A stretch of 64,000 nt of DNA. Origin: Paenibacillus sp. CF384. GTDB taxonomy: Bacteria > Bacillota > Bacilli > Paenibacillales > Paenibacillaceae. Each line of letters starts with the position of its first letter. The stretch's first letter is position 1. The notes below the pieces were generated by a model that did no database searches, had not been told where the DNA came from, and worked only from the letters and a program-made list of their open reading frames with translations. Location of the stretch: assembly GCF_900106745.1 (NCBI RefSeq), contig NZ_FNNV01000014.1, forward strand, positions 147,430 to 211,429. The letters are read 5' to 3'. Below are positions 47,606 through 60,068 of this stretch, in pieces. The position numbers and the translations under genes were made by a program.

Positions 47606-47980
47606 ATGCCATTAACAACAGGTTGGATCACAAATACACGTGATTTTGGAACAGCTGCAACAAACATTGTAGTAAATATGAAAAATGCTGATCAAGTTAA
47701 TTCAGCAACGATCATCGTTCAAGTCCTGGGTTCGGTTGATTCCTCAAGTTTTGTTCCCGTTTATGCATCATCATTTATATTACCACCAAATACAAGCCAA
47801 GTTATGACGTATTTTATTGCAGGTAATGTTGCCTATGAAGTTCAATATGCAGTAATGGAATTAATTAATGAAGTTGTTGTATCTGTTTTCGGGATTGACG
47901 AATCTGGAAATCTCGTAACTAACCAAGGTTATTCAACACCTCAATTCGCTTTTATATCCCAATTAGATCCCTTAACTTAG
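47606..47980 (+). CDS. small beta-rich protein, possibly spore-surface, unknown family
   Basis: 124 residues starting MPLTTGWITNTRDFGTAATNIVVNM. Alternating hydrophobic/polar strands (NSATIIVQVLGSV, QVMTYFIAG, VVVSVFGIDESG) suggest a small beta-sandwich. No signal peptide, no cysteine. The start is fixed by AAAGGAG 8 bases upstream; the longer frame from 47597 starts within that site. It sits next to a collagen-like protein gene in the integrative element, so a spore-coat or exosporium role is plausible but inferred. Confidence 0.7.
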   Translation: MPLTTGWITNTRDFGTAATNIVVNMKNADQVNSATIIVQVLGSVDSSSFVPVYASSFILPPNTSQVMTYFIAGNVAYEVQYAVMELINEVVVSVFGIDESGNLVTNQGYSTPQFAFISQLDPLT

Positions 47981-47992
47981 GAAGGATCGTAC

Positions 47993-48182
47993 TTGATCCC
48001 GTTTCAATCATGTTACAAATGTCAGTTACAAGAACAATGTTCTTGTCCTCCGACAAATCTGCGTAGCAATTTAAAAGATTCAAAATACCAATTACCCGCC
48101 CGACAGTTCAGTGTTTGGCATGATTATGGTTCTGGAACAGCTTTGAAAGCAACGCACAGTAACAACATTAAATCAATTTCAT

Positions 48183-48202
<20 letters not shown>
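47993..48202 (+). CDS. small Cys-containing ORF, tentative
   Basis: 69 residues from a TTG start with AGGAAGG 8 bases upstream: [25 protein letters not shown]... Four Cys in CYKC and CSC near the N-terminus. It lies 12 bases after the preceding small protein and overlaps the convergent collagen-like gene's end by 20 bases. The ribosome site and tight spacing argue for translation; no family is recognised. Confidence 0.4.
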
Positions 48203-49712
<1,510 letters not shown>

Positions 49713-49922
49713 AGGTGTATGCTCTCCTTTATTTAGACTGAACATCTTATGACCATGTGATGAGTTCAGTTATTTTGCCGGTAGAGACATCTTCCATCTT
49801 TTTGGAGTTTATTCCGCATGGCGATACTTGATGCACCTCAAAGACACGTTGCACGAACGCACCCGTTACTTCAACAAATAAAAAAAAAGGAGCTGCCGTG
49901 TGCAGCAGGCTCCTCACCTAGT

Positions 49923-51017
49923 TCATATTATAGGAATAGATGCTTCACTCACAGGTTCTGCAGACTCGTGTGTGAAATCTGAAGACTGAGAGAGATAATA
50001 AGCATATTCCAATGGTCTACTATAAACTAGATTTTTATATTTTAAACTCTTTATATCTTTGTATATACTTTTTTGAGGCTTTCCGTTCAGTTCAATAATC
50101 CACAGCTTGCCTTGTTCGTCTATTGCGAAATCCACGCTTAATTCTCCCAAAGAACCTATATGAACTTCCGCTACTTGCGCAGCCGCAAGGCTTACCTCAT
50201 GAAGAGATTGGAAAATTTCATTGGTTTTATCCTGACTAAATACTAAAGGAATAATTTCTGCAGCTTCATAGATGAATTCACACATACTCGTATTGAAATA
50301 CCGTTCATAAGCCACTCTGCATGCGAGTGTCGAAACCGTCCACTCTCCCGAAATATCTTTCTGAACAAGGACACGAATATCAAAATATCGGCGATTAAGC
50401 CGCTGGATACAAACCCCCTGCTGAACCATATAGTTCTCTGAGACGAGAAGTTCATCTAGTTTTTCCTGATAGCTTTCATTTGGTCTGCAAATATACCTCG
50501 GAGCCAAAGAATGCAAAGAGATATTGACATCCCCATGCTTCGTTTGTTCAACCCGGTATACAGACTTTCCCTTGAATCCATAAGTAGGCTTAATATATAC
50601 GACATGATATTTCTCTAATAGTTCCGATACATTCGCTTGATCGTATGAAAGAGTCTCTGGAATATACGGGTTTAGCTCTGACTGTTTGAATAGGTTATAG
50701 AGATCCCATTTATTGAAGTAGTTAATCTTGTTGAAGCATTTGTTTGGTCCGATCACGTCCTCGAGACGTTGAATCGTGATTGTTTTTTTGTTATATGACC
50801 GATTATAAACGACGTGAGGGAAAGCGAAGGAGCTTTGTTTCCATAAGCCCTTGTTCAAGCTGAGTCCGTTAATACGTTGATTCTTCCAATTAATATCTGC
50901 TGGAGTAAAGGAGAAGAGGTGAAGGTTCAAACGGTCATAACGCTGATAAAGCTCCAAAACACTCCTTCTATCATTTTTATTGGATACTAGAATCCCTACT
51001 AATGGCCGATTCTCCAT
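49923..51017 (-). CDS. YheC/YheD-type ATP-grasp spore-coat-associated protein
   Basis: 364 residues. YheCD-family features: PLVGILVSNKNDRRS start, FNKWDLYNLFKQSELNPYIPETL, the ATP-grasp lysine segment VVYIKPTYGFKGKSVYRVE, RRYFDIRVLVQKD, and the metal-binding end LSVDFAIDEQGKLWIIELNGKP. In Bacillus these proteins are endospore-coat associated; the ligation reaction is unknown. Start 51017 has GGGAG 8 bases upstream; a GTG three codons earlier is too close to it. It lies between the two collagen-like genes. Confidence 0.9.
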   Translation of the reverse strand: MENRPLVGILVSNKNDRRSVLELYQRYDRLNLHLFSFTPADINWKNQRINGLSLNKGLWKQSSFAFPHVVYNRSYNKKTITIQRLEDVIGPNKCFNKINYFNKWDLYNLFKQSELNPYIPETLSYDQANVSELLEKYHVVYIKPTYGFKGKSVYRVEQTKHGDVNISLHSLAPRYICRPNESYQEKLDELLVSENYMVQQGVCIQRLNRRYFDIRVLVQKDISGEWTVSTLACRVAYERYFNTSMCEFIYEAAEIIPLVFSQDKTNEIFQSLHEVSLAAAQVAEVHIGSLGELSVDFAIDEQGKLWIIELNGKPQKSIYKDIKSLKYKNLVYSRPLEYAYYLSQSSDFTHESAEPVSEASIPII

Positions 51018-51212
51018 ACTCTCCACTCCCTAGTCTTCAAACCTATAACAATATAATCTGGGAGTAGAGATTTTGAAAGGGACAATCACATACTAGGAAG
51101 GAAATTTAGGAAAAAATCACCACCCATTTTTCGATTATTTTAGGCGTTTATTGCCAGTTATTTTCGTGAACTTGAATATGATGAAGCACCTCAAAAATAG
51201 GGAGATGAATTA

Positions 51213-52121
51213 ATGGGTAGATGTAAATGTCCTCCAGGTCCTCCGGGACCGGAAGGACCTCGAGGGCCGCGAGGACCAGCAGGACCTCCAGCAGAAGGAG
51301 CCCAATTACTTCAAGGACTTGCTGGAGCAATAGGAGAAGCTGGACCCGCTGGACTTGCCGGAGCGCTTGGACCCGCTGGATTAGCAGGACTTGCTGGAGC
51401 AATTGGCGCGGCTGGACCCGCTGGACTTGCGGGGCTTGCAGGCGCACTTGGAGCAGCTGGATTGGCAGGAGCAACAGGAGCAACAGGACCAGCAGGACCA
51501 GCAGGACCAGCAGGAGCTATAGGACCAGCGGGAGCTGCAGGACCAGCAGGACCAACAGGAGCAACAGGGCCTACAGGATCTGGGGGATTAATTCCATTTT
51601 CAACTGGGATCATTATTAGCGGCGCTACAGTCGTATCAGCTGCTCCAATTTTAATGGGTTTTGGCAGTCACACGGTTGAAGTTATTGACGGTTCGGGAGA
51701 ATCGACTATGCCTCCCGAAGCAGGTGGTTTTGCTTTCCCAATTCCCTTTGCTGGTACGATTCAAAATTTACAAATAAGTGCTGATCTACTGGTTGCTTCT
51801 GTCGTTTCTATAAATACACTCGGTCTTCAATATGACTTTACCGTGTTCCTCGCACCGTCCGTTCCTAATAACGGGATTGATCATAGCGCTTCGCCTTACG
51901 TGACCACTCCACTAACTAGCTCGCTACGTTTCGGATTTCCGAATAATATCATTACAGCAGGCACTTTCCGAGCCGCAACGAATATAAACGTGGGATCTTT
52001 AGTCGTTGCTGCTGGCGATCGTATAGGGATTCGTATAAGGACGCTTGAGTCTACGGATCCCTCTGCAGCTGATATCACGCAACTTTCATTTAGCGCCAGC
52101 CTATCTTATACTCCTTCTTAA
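51213..52121 (+). CDS. collagen-like exosporium protein with C-terminal beta-sandwich head
   Basis: 302 residues. [22 protein letters not shown] start, about 105 residues of Gly-X-Y repeats rich in GLAGA and GPAGP units (few Thr, unlike the 48183-49712 protein), then a head of about 180 residues (GIIISGATVVSAAPILMGFGSHTVEVI, ISADLLVASVVSINTLGLQYDFTVFLAPS) resembling BclB-type exosporium domains. The start has AGGGAGATG 7 bases upstream. No signal peptide, as expected for mother-cell-made spore-surface proteins. Likely trimeric. It is divergent from the ATP-grasp gene. Confidence 0.87.
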   Translation: MGRCKCPPGPPGPEGPRGPRGPAGPPAEGAQLLQGLAGAIGEAGPAGLAGALGPAGLAGLAGAIGAAGPAGLAGLAGALGAAGLAGATGATGPAGPAGPAGAIGPAGAAGPAGPTGATGPTGSGGLIPFSTGIIISGATVVSAAPILMGFGSHTVEVIDGSGESTMPPEAGGFAFPIPFAGTIQNLQISADLLVASVVSINTLGLQYDFTVFLAPSVPNNGIDHSASPYVTTPLTSSLRFGFPNNIITAGTFRAATNINVGSLVVAAGDRIGIRIRTLESTDPSAADITQLSFSASLSYTPS

Positions 52122-52242
52122 TAGACAAATTACTGAGTTAATCTGCCCTAATCATAATAAGGCTGCCGGGGATGGCAGCCTTAACTTCTTTATTGGCTAG
52201 CTCCTTTCTCTTTCAATGCTACAAAGAAAAGTTTGGTGAGCC

Positions 52243-53073
52243 ATGGTTTATAAATTAAATTCCACGTCTGAGCTTGCTGTTCAAGCAATTCGTTTCTTCG
52301 ACCCGACGAAGGAATCATTAAGCGATTTGAACGACATTTCACGGTACTCTATCATGACGCATGTAACAGGATCAGGGCTTGATGAACTTGACCTTCCACA
52401 AATGGGAAGAGCACTAATTTGGGATATAGATTCCTGGCGGGATAGTGACCTCGTTCGGGAGAACAGGAATAAGGTGCCTCGAACCAACCAGAAGATGATG
52501 GCCGACATCGCCGTCGAATTCTCTCGGCTCAAGAACGATGATGAAATCCTTGAATTTGCGAAGGTTTACGGATTACTTGGTTGCCGACTAATTCACCAGC
52601 AGGATTTTATTTCTGACGTGTTCAATTACAAACATTTTTATTATCACTTCCAAGCATTCTACGAACCTCTTTCATATTGGGAATGGCACATCGATCATGT
52701 CCGGACGCTACTAAAGTGGTACAGCCAACTCCTAGATGAACCGAACGCCAAGATCCGAGAACAGTTAATTCGCCGCGTCGAGTGGTATATGCGTGATGGC
52801 ATCCGCCTTACGACAGGTAATGTTGAATCAAATGAATCTCGACTGGGCTTTGTCATAAAAGAATCAAGAGAAACTATTTTCCTACTAGGAGCCATCTATT
52901 ACGATATCTGGCGGCGTTTAACGGATGAAAAGCCAATAAAGATGTGCAAAGTTTGTGGGAATCCGTTTCAAAGCGTTCGTAAAGATGCCGCCGTCTGCTC
53001 GAAGGCATGCCAAAAAAGGCTGGACCGCAGCCGACCAAAGGGTGATATCCAAGCAGATGAAAGGGGGCATTAA
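52243..53073 (+). CDS. integrase-linked protein with C-terminal zinc finger, unknown
   Basis: 276 residues. An alpha-helical body rich in aromatic residues (FNYKHFYYHFQAFYEPLSYWEWHIDHVRTLL) ends in a zinc-finger-like CKVCGNPFQSVRKDAAVCSKACQKR. No recognised catalytic motif. It lies 121 bases before the integrase in the same direction. Proteins with a terminal C-x2-C...C-x3-C finger beside integrases may act as element regulators or recombination accessories, but that is inferred. The ribosome site is weak (TTGGTGAG). Confidence 0.65.
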   Translation: MVYKLNSTSELAVQAIRFFDPTKESLSDLNDISRYSIMTHVTGSGLDELDLPQMGRALIWDIDSWRDSDLVRENRNKVPRTNQKMMADIAVEFSRLKNDDEILEFAKVYGLLGCRLIHQQDFISDVFNYKHFYYHFQAFYEPLSYWEWHIDHVRTLLKWYSQLLDEPNAKIREQLIRRVEWYMRDGIRLTTGNVESNESRLGFVIKESRETIFLLGAIYYDIWRRLTDEKPIKMCKVCGNPFQSVRKDAAVCSKACQKRLDRSRPKGDIQADERGH

Positions 53074-53194
53074 AACCTTGGCCGAATTTCTCAGAACCGG
53101 ATCTGCGAATACGTATGACTTAAGCGCTCAGCGCAGCATTCGGCTATTTTGAAGCAAGCAATGATACTGAACCATAAGAACGGAGGAATGTTGG

Positions 53195-54415
53195 ATGGCG
53201 TACTTATACAAGCCTCATTGCAAATGTCCCGGCAAGCAATCCAAGAAATGCTCATGCGGTGCATCTTGGTCGTATATGGTCAATGTCGGGATTGACCCAC
53301 AGACGGGACGTCGCAAGCAGAAGAAAAAAGGCGGGTTTAACTCGAAGGCCGAAGCTGAGCAAGCTGCAACGGTCATGTTAGCTGAACTGTCACAGGGTAC
53401 ATATATCGAGGAACAGAACATTACGTTCGAGCAATTCGCTATAGATTGGCTTAACGGATACCAAGGTACAGGAAAGGTCAAAATCAGCACCATCCGAGTA
53501 AGACAGCATGAGATCGGCAAGCTGATACCCTATTTCGGTAAACTGCGGCTGCGCGACATCACAAAGAAACGTTATCAAGATGCGCTCAACAATCTGAAGT
53601 CGCAGGGCTACGCCGATAACACTATTGATGGTGTGCATCGTACGGGACGGATGATATTCAAGCGAGCAGTAGAGCTTGAGGTAATAAAGAGTGATCCTAC
53701 CGAGTATTCATTTGTTCCAAAAGTACAAAAAACGGTAGAAGAGCTTGAACAGGAAATCGAAGTACCTAAATATTTGGAGAAGGAAGAGCTCGCACTCTTT
53801 CTACGGACTGCCAAGGATAAAGGCTTGGACGGCGACTTTGCCATCTTCTTGACGTTGGCCTATACAGGTATTCGCGCTGGGGAGCTTTGTGCGCTTAAAT
53901 GGCGGGATATCAACTTTGCAGAGCAAACAATAAGTATCACGAAGACGTATTATAACCCGACGAACAACACGAAGGAATATCATCTCCTTCCACCTAAAAC
54001 GAAGACCTCGAAACGCGAAATCGATGTTGAGGATATTGTCATAGGTGAGCTTGAGCGGCAACGGGCAAAACAGAACATTATTATGATGCGATACCGCAAG
54101 AGCTAACACGATCATGATTTTGTTTTTGCTAAGTCCGATGAAGAGAACGCTGGATACCCGGAGTACCTCAAACAAATTCAGAATCGTATGGCTAGGCTGC
54201 TGAAATTAGCCGAACTCAATCCTGAACTAACTCCCCATTCTCTGCGTCATACGCACACTTCGTTACTGGCAGAAGCCGGAGTAAGCTTAGAAACGATTAT
54301 GGCGCGTCTCGGGCACAAGGACGACGATACAACCAAGAACGTGTATCTGCATGTCACGAAACCAAAGAAAAAAGAGGCGTCCCACAAGTTCGGTGAACTC
54401 ATGAGAAGCCTCTAG
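53195..54415 (+). pseudogene. tyrosine-family site-specific integrase with an in-frame stop
   Basis: The frame from ATG 53195 reads 303 codons to TAA 54104-54106, then continues in the same frame (HDHDFVFAKSDEENAGYP, MARLLKLAELNPELTPHSLRHTHTSLLAE) to TAG at 54413-54415; full length 406. It has an N-terminal AP2-like arm-binding domain (CKCPGKQSKKCSCGASWSYMV), a SAM-like core-binding domain, and a catalytic domain with Arg I (YTGIRAGELCALKW) before the stop and HSLRH, GHKDDD and Tyr (VYLHV) after it. A single change of a Tyr codon to TAA would explain it. Unless the stop is read through, the element cannot excise itself. Confidence 0.9.
54373..54413 (-). terminator. groEL terminator embedded in the integrase 3' coding end
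   Basis: AGAGGC-TCCCACAAGTTC pairs with GAAC...GAGAAGCCTCT; on the minus strand a T6 run follows. The same bases encode KKEASHKFGELMRSL of the integrase. It lies 87 bases past the groEL stop and can end groESL transcripts. Confidence 0.6.
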
Positions 54416-54466
54416 TTTTCCGCCGATGTTACCCTTTAGTTACCCAAAGGACAACCTCGCACCTTC

Positions 54467-56155
<1,689 letters not shown>

Positions 56156-56219
56156 TTAATCTTATTAGTTTAAGTAAAAAGCGTTGCATGTATGTGGAGT
56201 CCAAGCCCCCGAAGGCGGC

Positions 56220-56501
56220 TTAACCCAGGATCGCGTGAATGTCGCTTTCTTTCATAATCAAAAGCTCTTTACCTTCGTATTTCACTTCGGTACCTGCATA
56301 TTTGGAGAACAATACGCGGTCGCCTTCCTTAACTTCAAGCGCAATACGTACGCCGTCCTTAACCGCTCCGCTGCCCACAGCGATTACTTTGCCTTCTTGC
56401 GGCTTTTCTTTAGCTGTTTCCGGCAACAAAATGCCGCTAGCAGTCGTTTCTTCTTTCGCGATTGGTTCGATCAATACGCGCTCACCCAAAGGTCTGATCA
56501 T
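56220..56501 (-). CDS. groES: co-chaperonin GroES (Hsp10)
   Basis: 93 residues: [39 protein letters not shown], with the mobile-loop GIL motif, ending [14 protein letters not shown]. Caps the GroEL chamber. Start 56501 is fixed by AAAGGAGG 9 bases upstream; the longer frame to 56561 would run into the CIRCE leader. First gene of the groESL operon, under HrcA control. Confidence 0.98.
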   Translation of the reverse strand: MIRPLGERVLIEPIAKEETTASGILLPETAKEKPQEGKVIAVGSGAVKDGVRIALEVKEGDRVLFSKYAGTEVKYEGKELLIMKESDIHAILG

Positions 56502-56548
56502 GAAAAATAGCCTCCTTTTAATAGTAATGCTGCAAATTGTTTGTCCCG

Positions 56549-56575
56549 TTAGCACTCGCAATCATCAAGTGCTAA
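56549..56575 (-). promoter_or_regulatory. CIRCE operator (HrcA binding)
   Basis: TTAGCACTC (56549-56557), 9-base spacer, AAGTGCTAA (56567-56575). It matches the consensus inverted repeat except for one base in one arm (A for G). It lies between the promoter and the groES start. Confidence 0.93.
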
Positions 56576-56586
56576 TAACATTTCTA

Positions 56587-56615
56587 ATCATAACGATTTT
56601 GATTGCAGATTTCAA
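56587..56615 (-). promoter_or_regulatory. sigma-A promoter of groESL
   Basis: On the minus strand TTGAAA (56610-56615), 17-base spacer, TATGAT (56587-56592), directly upstream of CIRCE so that HrcA would cover the start site. Confidence 0.8.
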
Positions 56616-56718
56616 GTCTCTCGCACTCAATTTATATGATTTTTACATTCCATTACCGGTGGAATGCAGCCAACATCCAAGCACAACAAACCAAAAAAGC
56701 CGGCTTTCGCCGACTTCT

Positions 56719-57528
56719 CTATTTGTCTCCATATTCTTCTTCCCAAGCTTGAGCAGCCTTTAATTGTTTGCCGTAGACAATACCCGAGAGCAACACGCTG
56801 AATTCATAGAGCAGGATGAGCGGAACAGCCACTAAAGAATCGGATATGAAATCCGGCGGCGTCACGACGATTCCGACAATAATCAGTAAGAAATACGCCA
56901 GCCGTCTCATTTTCTTAAGTCGTTTCGGATTCACGATGCGCAGCTGCGTCAGAAACATAATGACGATCGGCAGCTCGAAGAGCAGCGAAATCGGAATGAC
57001 GATGTTAAACAGAAACGTAAAGTACTGAATGATCCCGTAGTTCTCTTCGAGGTTCAAATGCTTCGCAACATCGGTCGTAAAATTAAACGCCATCGGAAAC
57101 ACTACATAATAAGAAAAGGCTAATCCGATCAAGAACATAATCAGGACGAACGGAACAAACATAAGCGCCGCCCGTTGTTCCTTGCGACCAAGCGCAGGTC
57201 TCACGAAAGACCACAACTGATAGGCAGTTGCCGGCAAGGCGAAGATGAGGGCAATGACAAGGGCAAACTTCATATACATGCCAATACCGTCCCACAGAGA
57301 GAACGCATAAAATTTCATGCCCTTAACCGGTTCTTGATTCAGCAGAAATTGGTAAACCGGATTGGCCAAGAAGAGTCCAATAACCATTCCAATGACAAGA
57401 ATGACTAGAATGAAAATAATTCTCTTCCTAAGCTCGCCGATATGGTCGAACAAGGTCATTAATTGATCGCCGCGAGCCGCTTCCTTCTCGGCTGCTTCAT
57501 CTTTCTCAACTACCACCGCTATGCTCAC
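56719..57528 (-). CDS. tatC: twin-arginine translocase subunit TatC
   Basis: 269 residues with six predicted membrane segments and the TatC signatures DHIGELRKRIIF and FEFPIV-like FELPIVIMFLTQL. It forms the Tat receptor for folded twin-arginine precursors with TatA. The start is uncertain: GTG 57528 abuts the AGAAGAGG site, and the GTG at 57516 is better spaced. It lies 66 bases after tatA in the same direction and corresponds to tatCY in the B. subtilis order. Confidence 0.96.
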   Translation of the reverse strand: MSIAVVVEKDEAAEKEAARGDQLMTLFDHIGELRKRIIFILVILVIGMVIGLFLANPVYQFLLNQEPVKGMKFYAFSLWDGIGMYMKFALVIALIFALPATAYQLWSFVRPALGRKEQRAALMFVPFVLIMFLIGLAFSYYVVFPMAFNFTTDVAKHLNLEENYGIIQYFTFLFNIVIPISLLFELPIVIMFLTQLRIVNPKRLKKMRRLAYFLLIIVGIVVTPPDFISDSLVAVPLILLYEFSVLLSGIVYGKQLKAAQAWEEEYGDK

Positions 57529-57582
57529 CTCTTCTCACACCTGAAATCAGCTTGTACCGCCTTACCTGACGGTCATAAAAAA

Positions 57583-57611
57583 AGCGGGCCCCACTTACTC
57601 TGGGAGCCGCT
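57583..57611 (-). terminator. hairpin overlapping the tatA stop
   Basis: AGCGG-CCCCA pairs with TGGG-CCGCT, with a T6 run on the minus strand. It overlaps the last tatA codons and probably attenuates read-through into tatC. Confidence 0.6.
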
Positions 57612-57828
57612 TCTCGTCTTTTTGCTCATCGCGGTTAACTTCAACCCGACTCACTGGCTTGCGGTTGCGATCATCATCATCTTCCATGATATCCTTCGCA
57701 CCGGCTTTAAATTCCTTCAGCGTACGGCCGAAAGCGCGTCCAAGCTCAGGCAGCTTATTCGGTCCGAACAACAATAGAGCGACAAGAGCAATTAGTAAAA
57801 ATCCTGTGACACCAATTCCACTAAACAT
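57595..57828 (-). CDS. tatA: twin-arginine translocase subunit TatA
   Basis: 77 residues: one N-terminal membrane helix (GVTGFLLIALVALLLFGPNKLPELG) with the FGPxKLPELG hinge, an amphipathic helix (RAFGRTLKEFKAGAKDI) and a charged tail. Pore-forming Tat component. AGGAGG lies 9 bases before ATG. Upstream of tatC, as tatAY-tatCY in Bacillus. Confidence 0.96.
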   Translation of the reverse strand: MFSGIGVTGFLLIALVALLLFGPNKLPELGRAFGRTLKEFKAGAKDIMEDDDDRNRKPVSRVEVNRDEQKDEKRLPE

Positions 57829-57935
57829 GATTGGCAGCCTCCTTTAAATTACGAGTTGTACATACACGGAATTCCGCTCTTACAAGCAGAAAGGAATAAT
57901 CGGCTTCGTCCGGGTACACCTCTCATTTCATAGGA

Positions 57936-58967
57936 TTAGCAGCTGTTTAAACCGCCATAACCCATGGAGACAATGTCCTCTCTGGTGATGATATCGCCTG
58001 CCAAGATACGGGGCAATAACACGTTAAACGAAGTATAGGGATCATGCATGACGCAGCCTGGGAGTCCCATAATAGGAACGCCGTTCAAATAGCCCATAAG
58101 CAGCATCGATCCCGGAAGCATCGGTGTTCCGTAGCTGACAATCTCTGCACCGGACTCTGCAATAGCAGCAGGCGTACGGTCGTCGGGGTCCACTGACATC
58201 CCGCCAGTTACCACTATCATATCATAGGACTGCTGCAGCAAGTAGTGTATTTCCTTGACAATTATATGACGCTCGTCCGGTGCGAACCGCTGCTCCATTA
58301 CTTCGGAACCCAGCTCCTCCACGATGCGTCTTACTGCTGGCCCGAATTTATCTTCAATGCGGCCTGAGAACACCTCGCCGCCTGTCGTTAGGAGCCCAAT
58401 TCTAAACTTGCGCAGCGGCTTAAGACGCAGCGGCGACTGTCCTTCATGCTGCGCGCGATAGCTGCTGATCAGCTCTTCTACCGCCTGCACTTTCGACTCC
58501 GGCACAACGAGCGGAATGACGCGTGTCGCAGCCAGTTGACGGCCGGGCATGACGACTGCGTGTGTACGCAGTGTAGCCAGTGCGATTTCGCCCAAATCAT
58601 TGATCGCGTGAACGATCGACGGATCAATCTCGGCAATAGCCGGCACATCGAGAGCAGACTTCACCGACACTTTACCTTCATGCGGCTCCGATAGCTGCAG
58701 CCCTTCGCCCTGAAGGGCTACTGCCATTCGCTTCGCCGCATCGTCTTCATGGAGTTCACCTTCGCCAAGCTCCATAATATAAATATGCTCCTTGCCTATA
58801 TCAAGGAGCTTCGAAATGTCATTTTGTTCAATAACATGGCCTTTTTTGAACAATCTGCCTTTAAATTGCCCGGGAATAATCTGAGTCAAATCATGAGCAA
58901 GCCGCAAGCCGATCGCTTCGTGAACAGGCACTTCCTTCAGAATCGTTCCGTTCTTCGGCTTCATCAT
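57936..58967 (-). CDS. MoeA-like molybdopterin-binding protein
   Basis: 343 residues. The C-terminal MoCF_biosynth domain at about 185-330 carries IGLLTTGGEVFSGRIEDKFGP, MIVVTGGMSVDPDDRTPAAI and MGLPGCVMHDPYTSFNVLLPRIL. The N-terminal half (VPVHEAIGLRLAHDLTQIIPGQFKGRLFKKGHVI) matches the MoeA-related molybdopterin-binding group, shorter than true MoeA (about 400). Its role would be molybdate insertion or cofactor handling. Its ATG overlaps the mogA stop (ATGA), so translation is coupled. Confidence 0.85.
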   Translation of the reverse strand: MMKPKNGTILKEVPVHEAIGLRLAHDLTQIIPGQFKGRLFKKGHVIEQNDISKLLDIGKEHIYIMELGEGELHEDDAAKRMAVALQGEGLQLSEPHEGKVSVKSALDVPAIAEIDPSIVHAINDLGEIALATLRTHAVVMPGRQLAATRVIPLVVPESKVQAVEELISSYRAQHEGQSPLRLKPLRKFRIGLLTTGGEVFSGRIEDKFGPAVRRIVEELGSEVMEQRFAPDERHIIVKEIHYLLQQSYDMIVVTGGMSVDPDDRTPAAIAESGAEIVSYGTPMLPGSMLLMGYLNGVPIMGLPGCVMHDPYTSFNVLLPRILAGDIITREDIVSMGYGGLNSC

Positions 58968-59458
58968 TCGTTGTGCTCCCCCATTCGACCCGAGAGAATA
59001 TTGAGCGCGTGAGGCAGCTGGTCCATAATGGCCATCAGATTCTCATGCACGCCTTTGGGACTGCCGGGCAGATTGATAATGAGTGAGCGTCCGCGAATGC
59101 CGCACACACCGCGTGAAAGCATCGCACGCCGAGTACGCTGCATAGCTCCCATTCGCATGGCTTCCGCAAGTCCAGGCACGAAACGGTCGATGACCTTCAT
59201 CGTGGCTTCCGGTGTCAAATCGCGCGGAGCAAGTCCGGTACCGCCTGTCGTAATAACGAGATCCGCTTGAAAGTAATCCGTCATTTCGATTAGAGCAGCC
59301 ATTATTTCATCCTGTTCGTCAGGTACAATTCGGTAATCGACAATTTCGCCGCTAAGCTCCTCTTCCACCAGTTCCCGGATCACCTGTGCACTGGTATCTT
59401 CCCGCTCGCCGCGCGATCCTTTGTCGCTGGCTGTCAACAACGCCACTTTCCACCGCAT
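58964..59458 (-). CDS. mogA: molybdopterin adenylyltransferase MogA/MoaB family
   Basis: 164 residues: LLTASDKGSRGEREDTSA, VITTGGTGLAPRDLTPEAT with the catalytic TTGGTG and acidic DxTPEA motifs, and LIINLPGSPKGVHENL. Activates molybdopterin by adenylylation before metal insertion. GGGGGAG ribosome site. It overlaps the MoeA-like gene by 4 bases. Confidence 0.93.
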   Translation of the reverse strand: MRWKVALLTASDKGSRGEREDTSAQVIRELVEEELSGEIVDYRIVPDEQDEIMAALIEMTDYFQADLVITTGGTGLAPRDLTPEATMKVIDRFVPGLAEAMRMGAMQRTRRAMLSRGVCGIRGRSLIINLPGSPKGVHENLMAIMDQLPHALNILSGRMGEHNE

Positions 59459-59596
59459 GAGCTTCTCCCCCGTTCACATTTATGAAAAAGATATGCCATG
59501 TACAGCATGAATGTACAACATGAAATCTAAATGCCATTAACGATACCCGTTGAAGTACGATGCTGCTCGCGTTGTACTCGGGCAAAGTTTTACACT

Positions 59597-60064
59597 TTAT
59601 CGCTTATAATCGCCGTTCTTGCCGCCGCTCTTCTCTGTCAGCATGGTTGGCCCGATCACCATATCCTTCTGCAGCGCCTTGCACATATCGTACACGGTCA
59701 GCGCAGCCGCTGAAACGGCCGTTAGAGCTTCCATTTCAACACCGGTTTTGCCGGTAGTCTTGACCGTTCCTTCTATGTATAGCTCATCCTTGCCATTATC
59801 TGCAAAAGCCAGATTAACACCGGTCAGCGGAAGCGGATGACACATCGGAATCCAGTTCGATGTATTCTTCGCCGCCATAATGCCAGCCACCTGCGCAACG
59901 GCCAGCACATCCCCCTTGCCGATTGTGCCCGCTTTAATGCGAGATAATGTATCCGGCGCCATCGTAACTGTCGTACGTGCGACAGCAATGCGGGAAGTGA
60001 TCTCCTTATCGGACACATCCACCATCCGTGCGCGCCCTTGTTCATTGAAATGCGTCAAATCCAC
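59597..60064 (-). CDS. moaC: cyclic pyranopterin monophosphate synthase MoaC
   Basis: 155 residues with the active-site segments [29 protein letters not shown] and [22 protein letters not shown]. It converts the MoaA product to cPMP, the first pterin intermediate of molybdenum cofactor. GTG start with AGGAGG 10 bases ahead. It begins 4 bases after the 5-formyl-THF cyclo-ligase gene, so one transcript. Confidence 0.97.
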   Translation of the reverse strand: MDLTHFNEQGRARMVDVSDKEITSRIAVARTTVTMAPDTLSRIKAGTIGKGDVLAVAQVAGIMAAKNTSNWIPMCHPLPLTGVNLAFADNGKDELYIEGTVKTTGKTGVEMEALTAVSAAALTVYDMCKALQKDMVIGPTMLTEKSGGKNGDYKR

Positions 60065-60068
60065 GCGC

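Noticed and set aside
51227..51619. Arg/Ser/Thr-rich ORFs within the second collagen-like gene
   Set aside because: Alternative-frame reading of Gly-X-Y repeats.
52955..53152. 65-residue ORF after the zinc-finger protein
   Set aside because: Overlaps the end of the 52243-53073 gene in another frame; no start signal.
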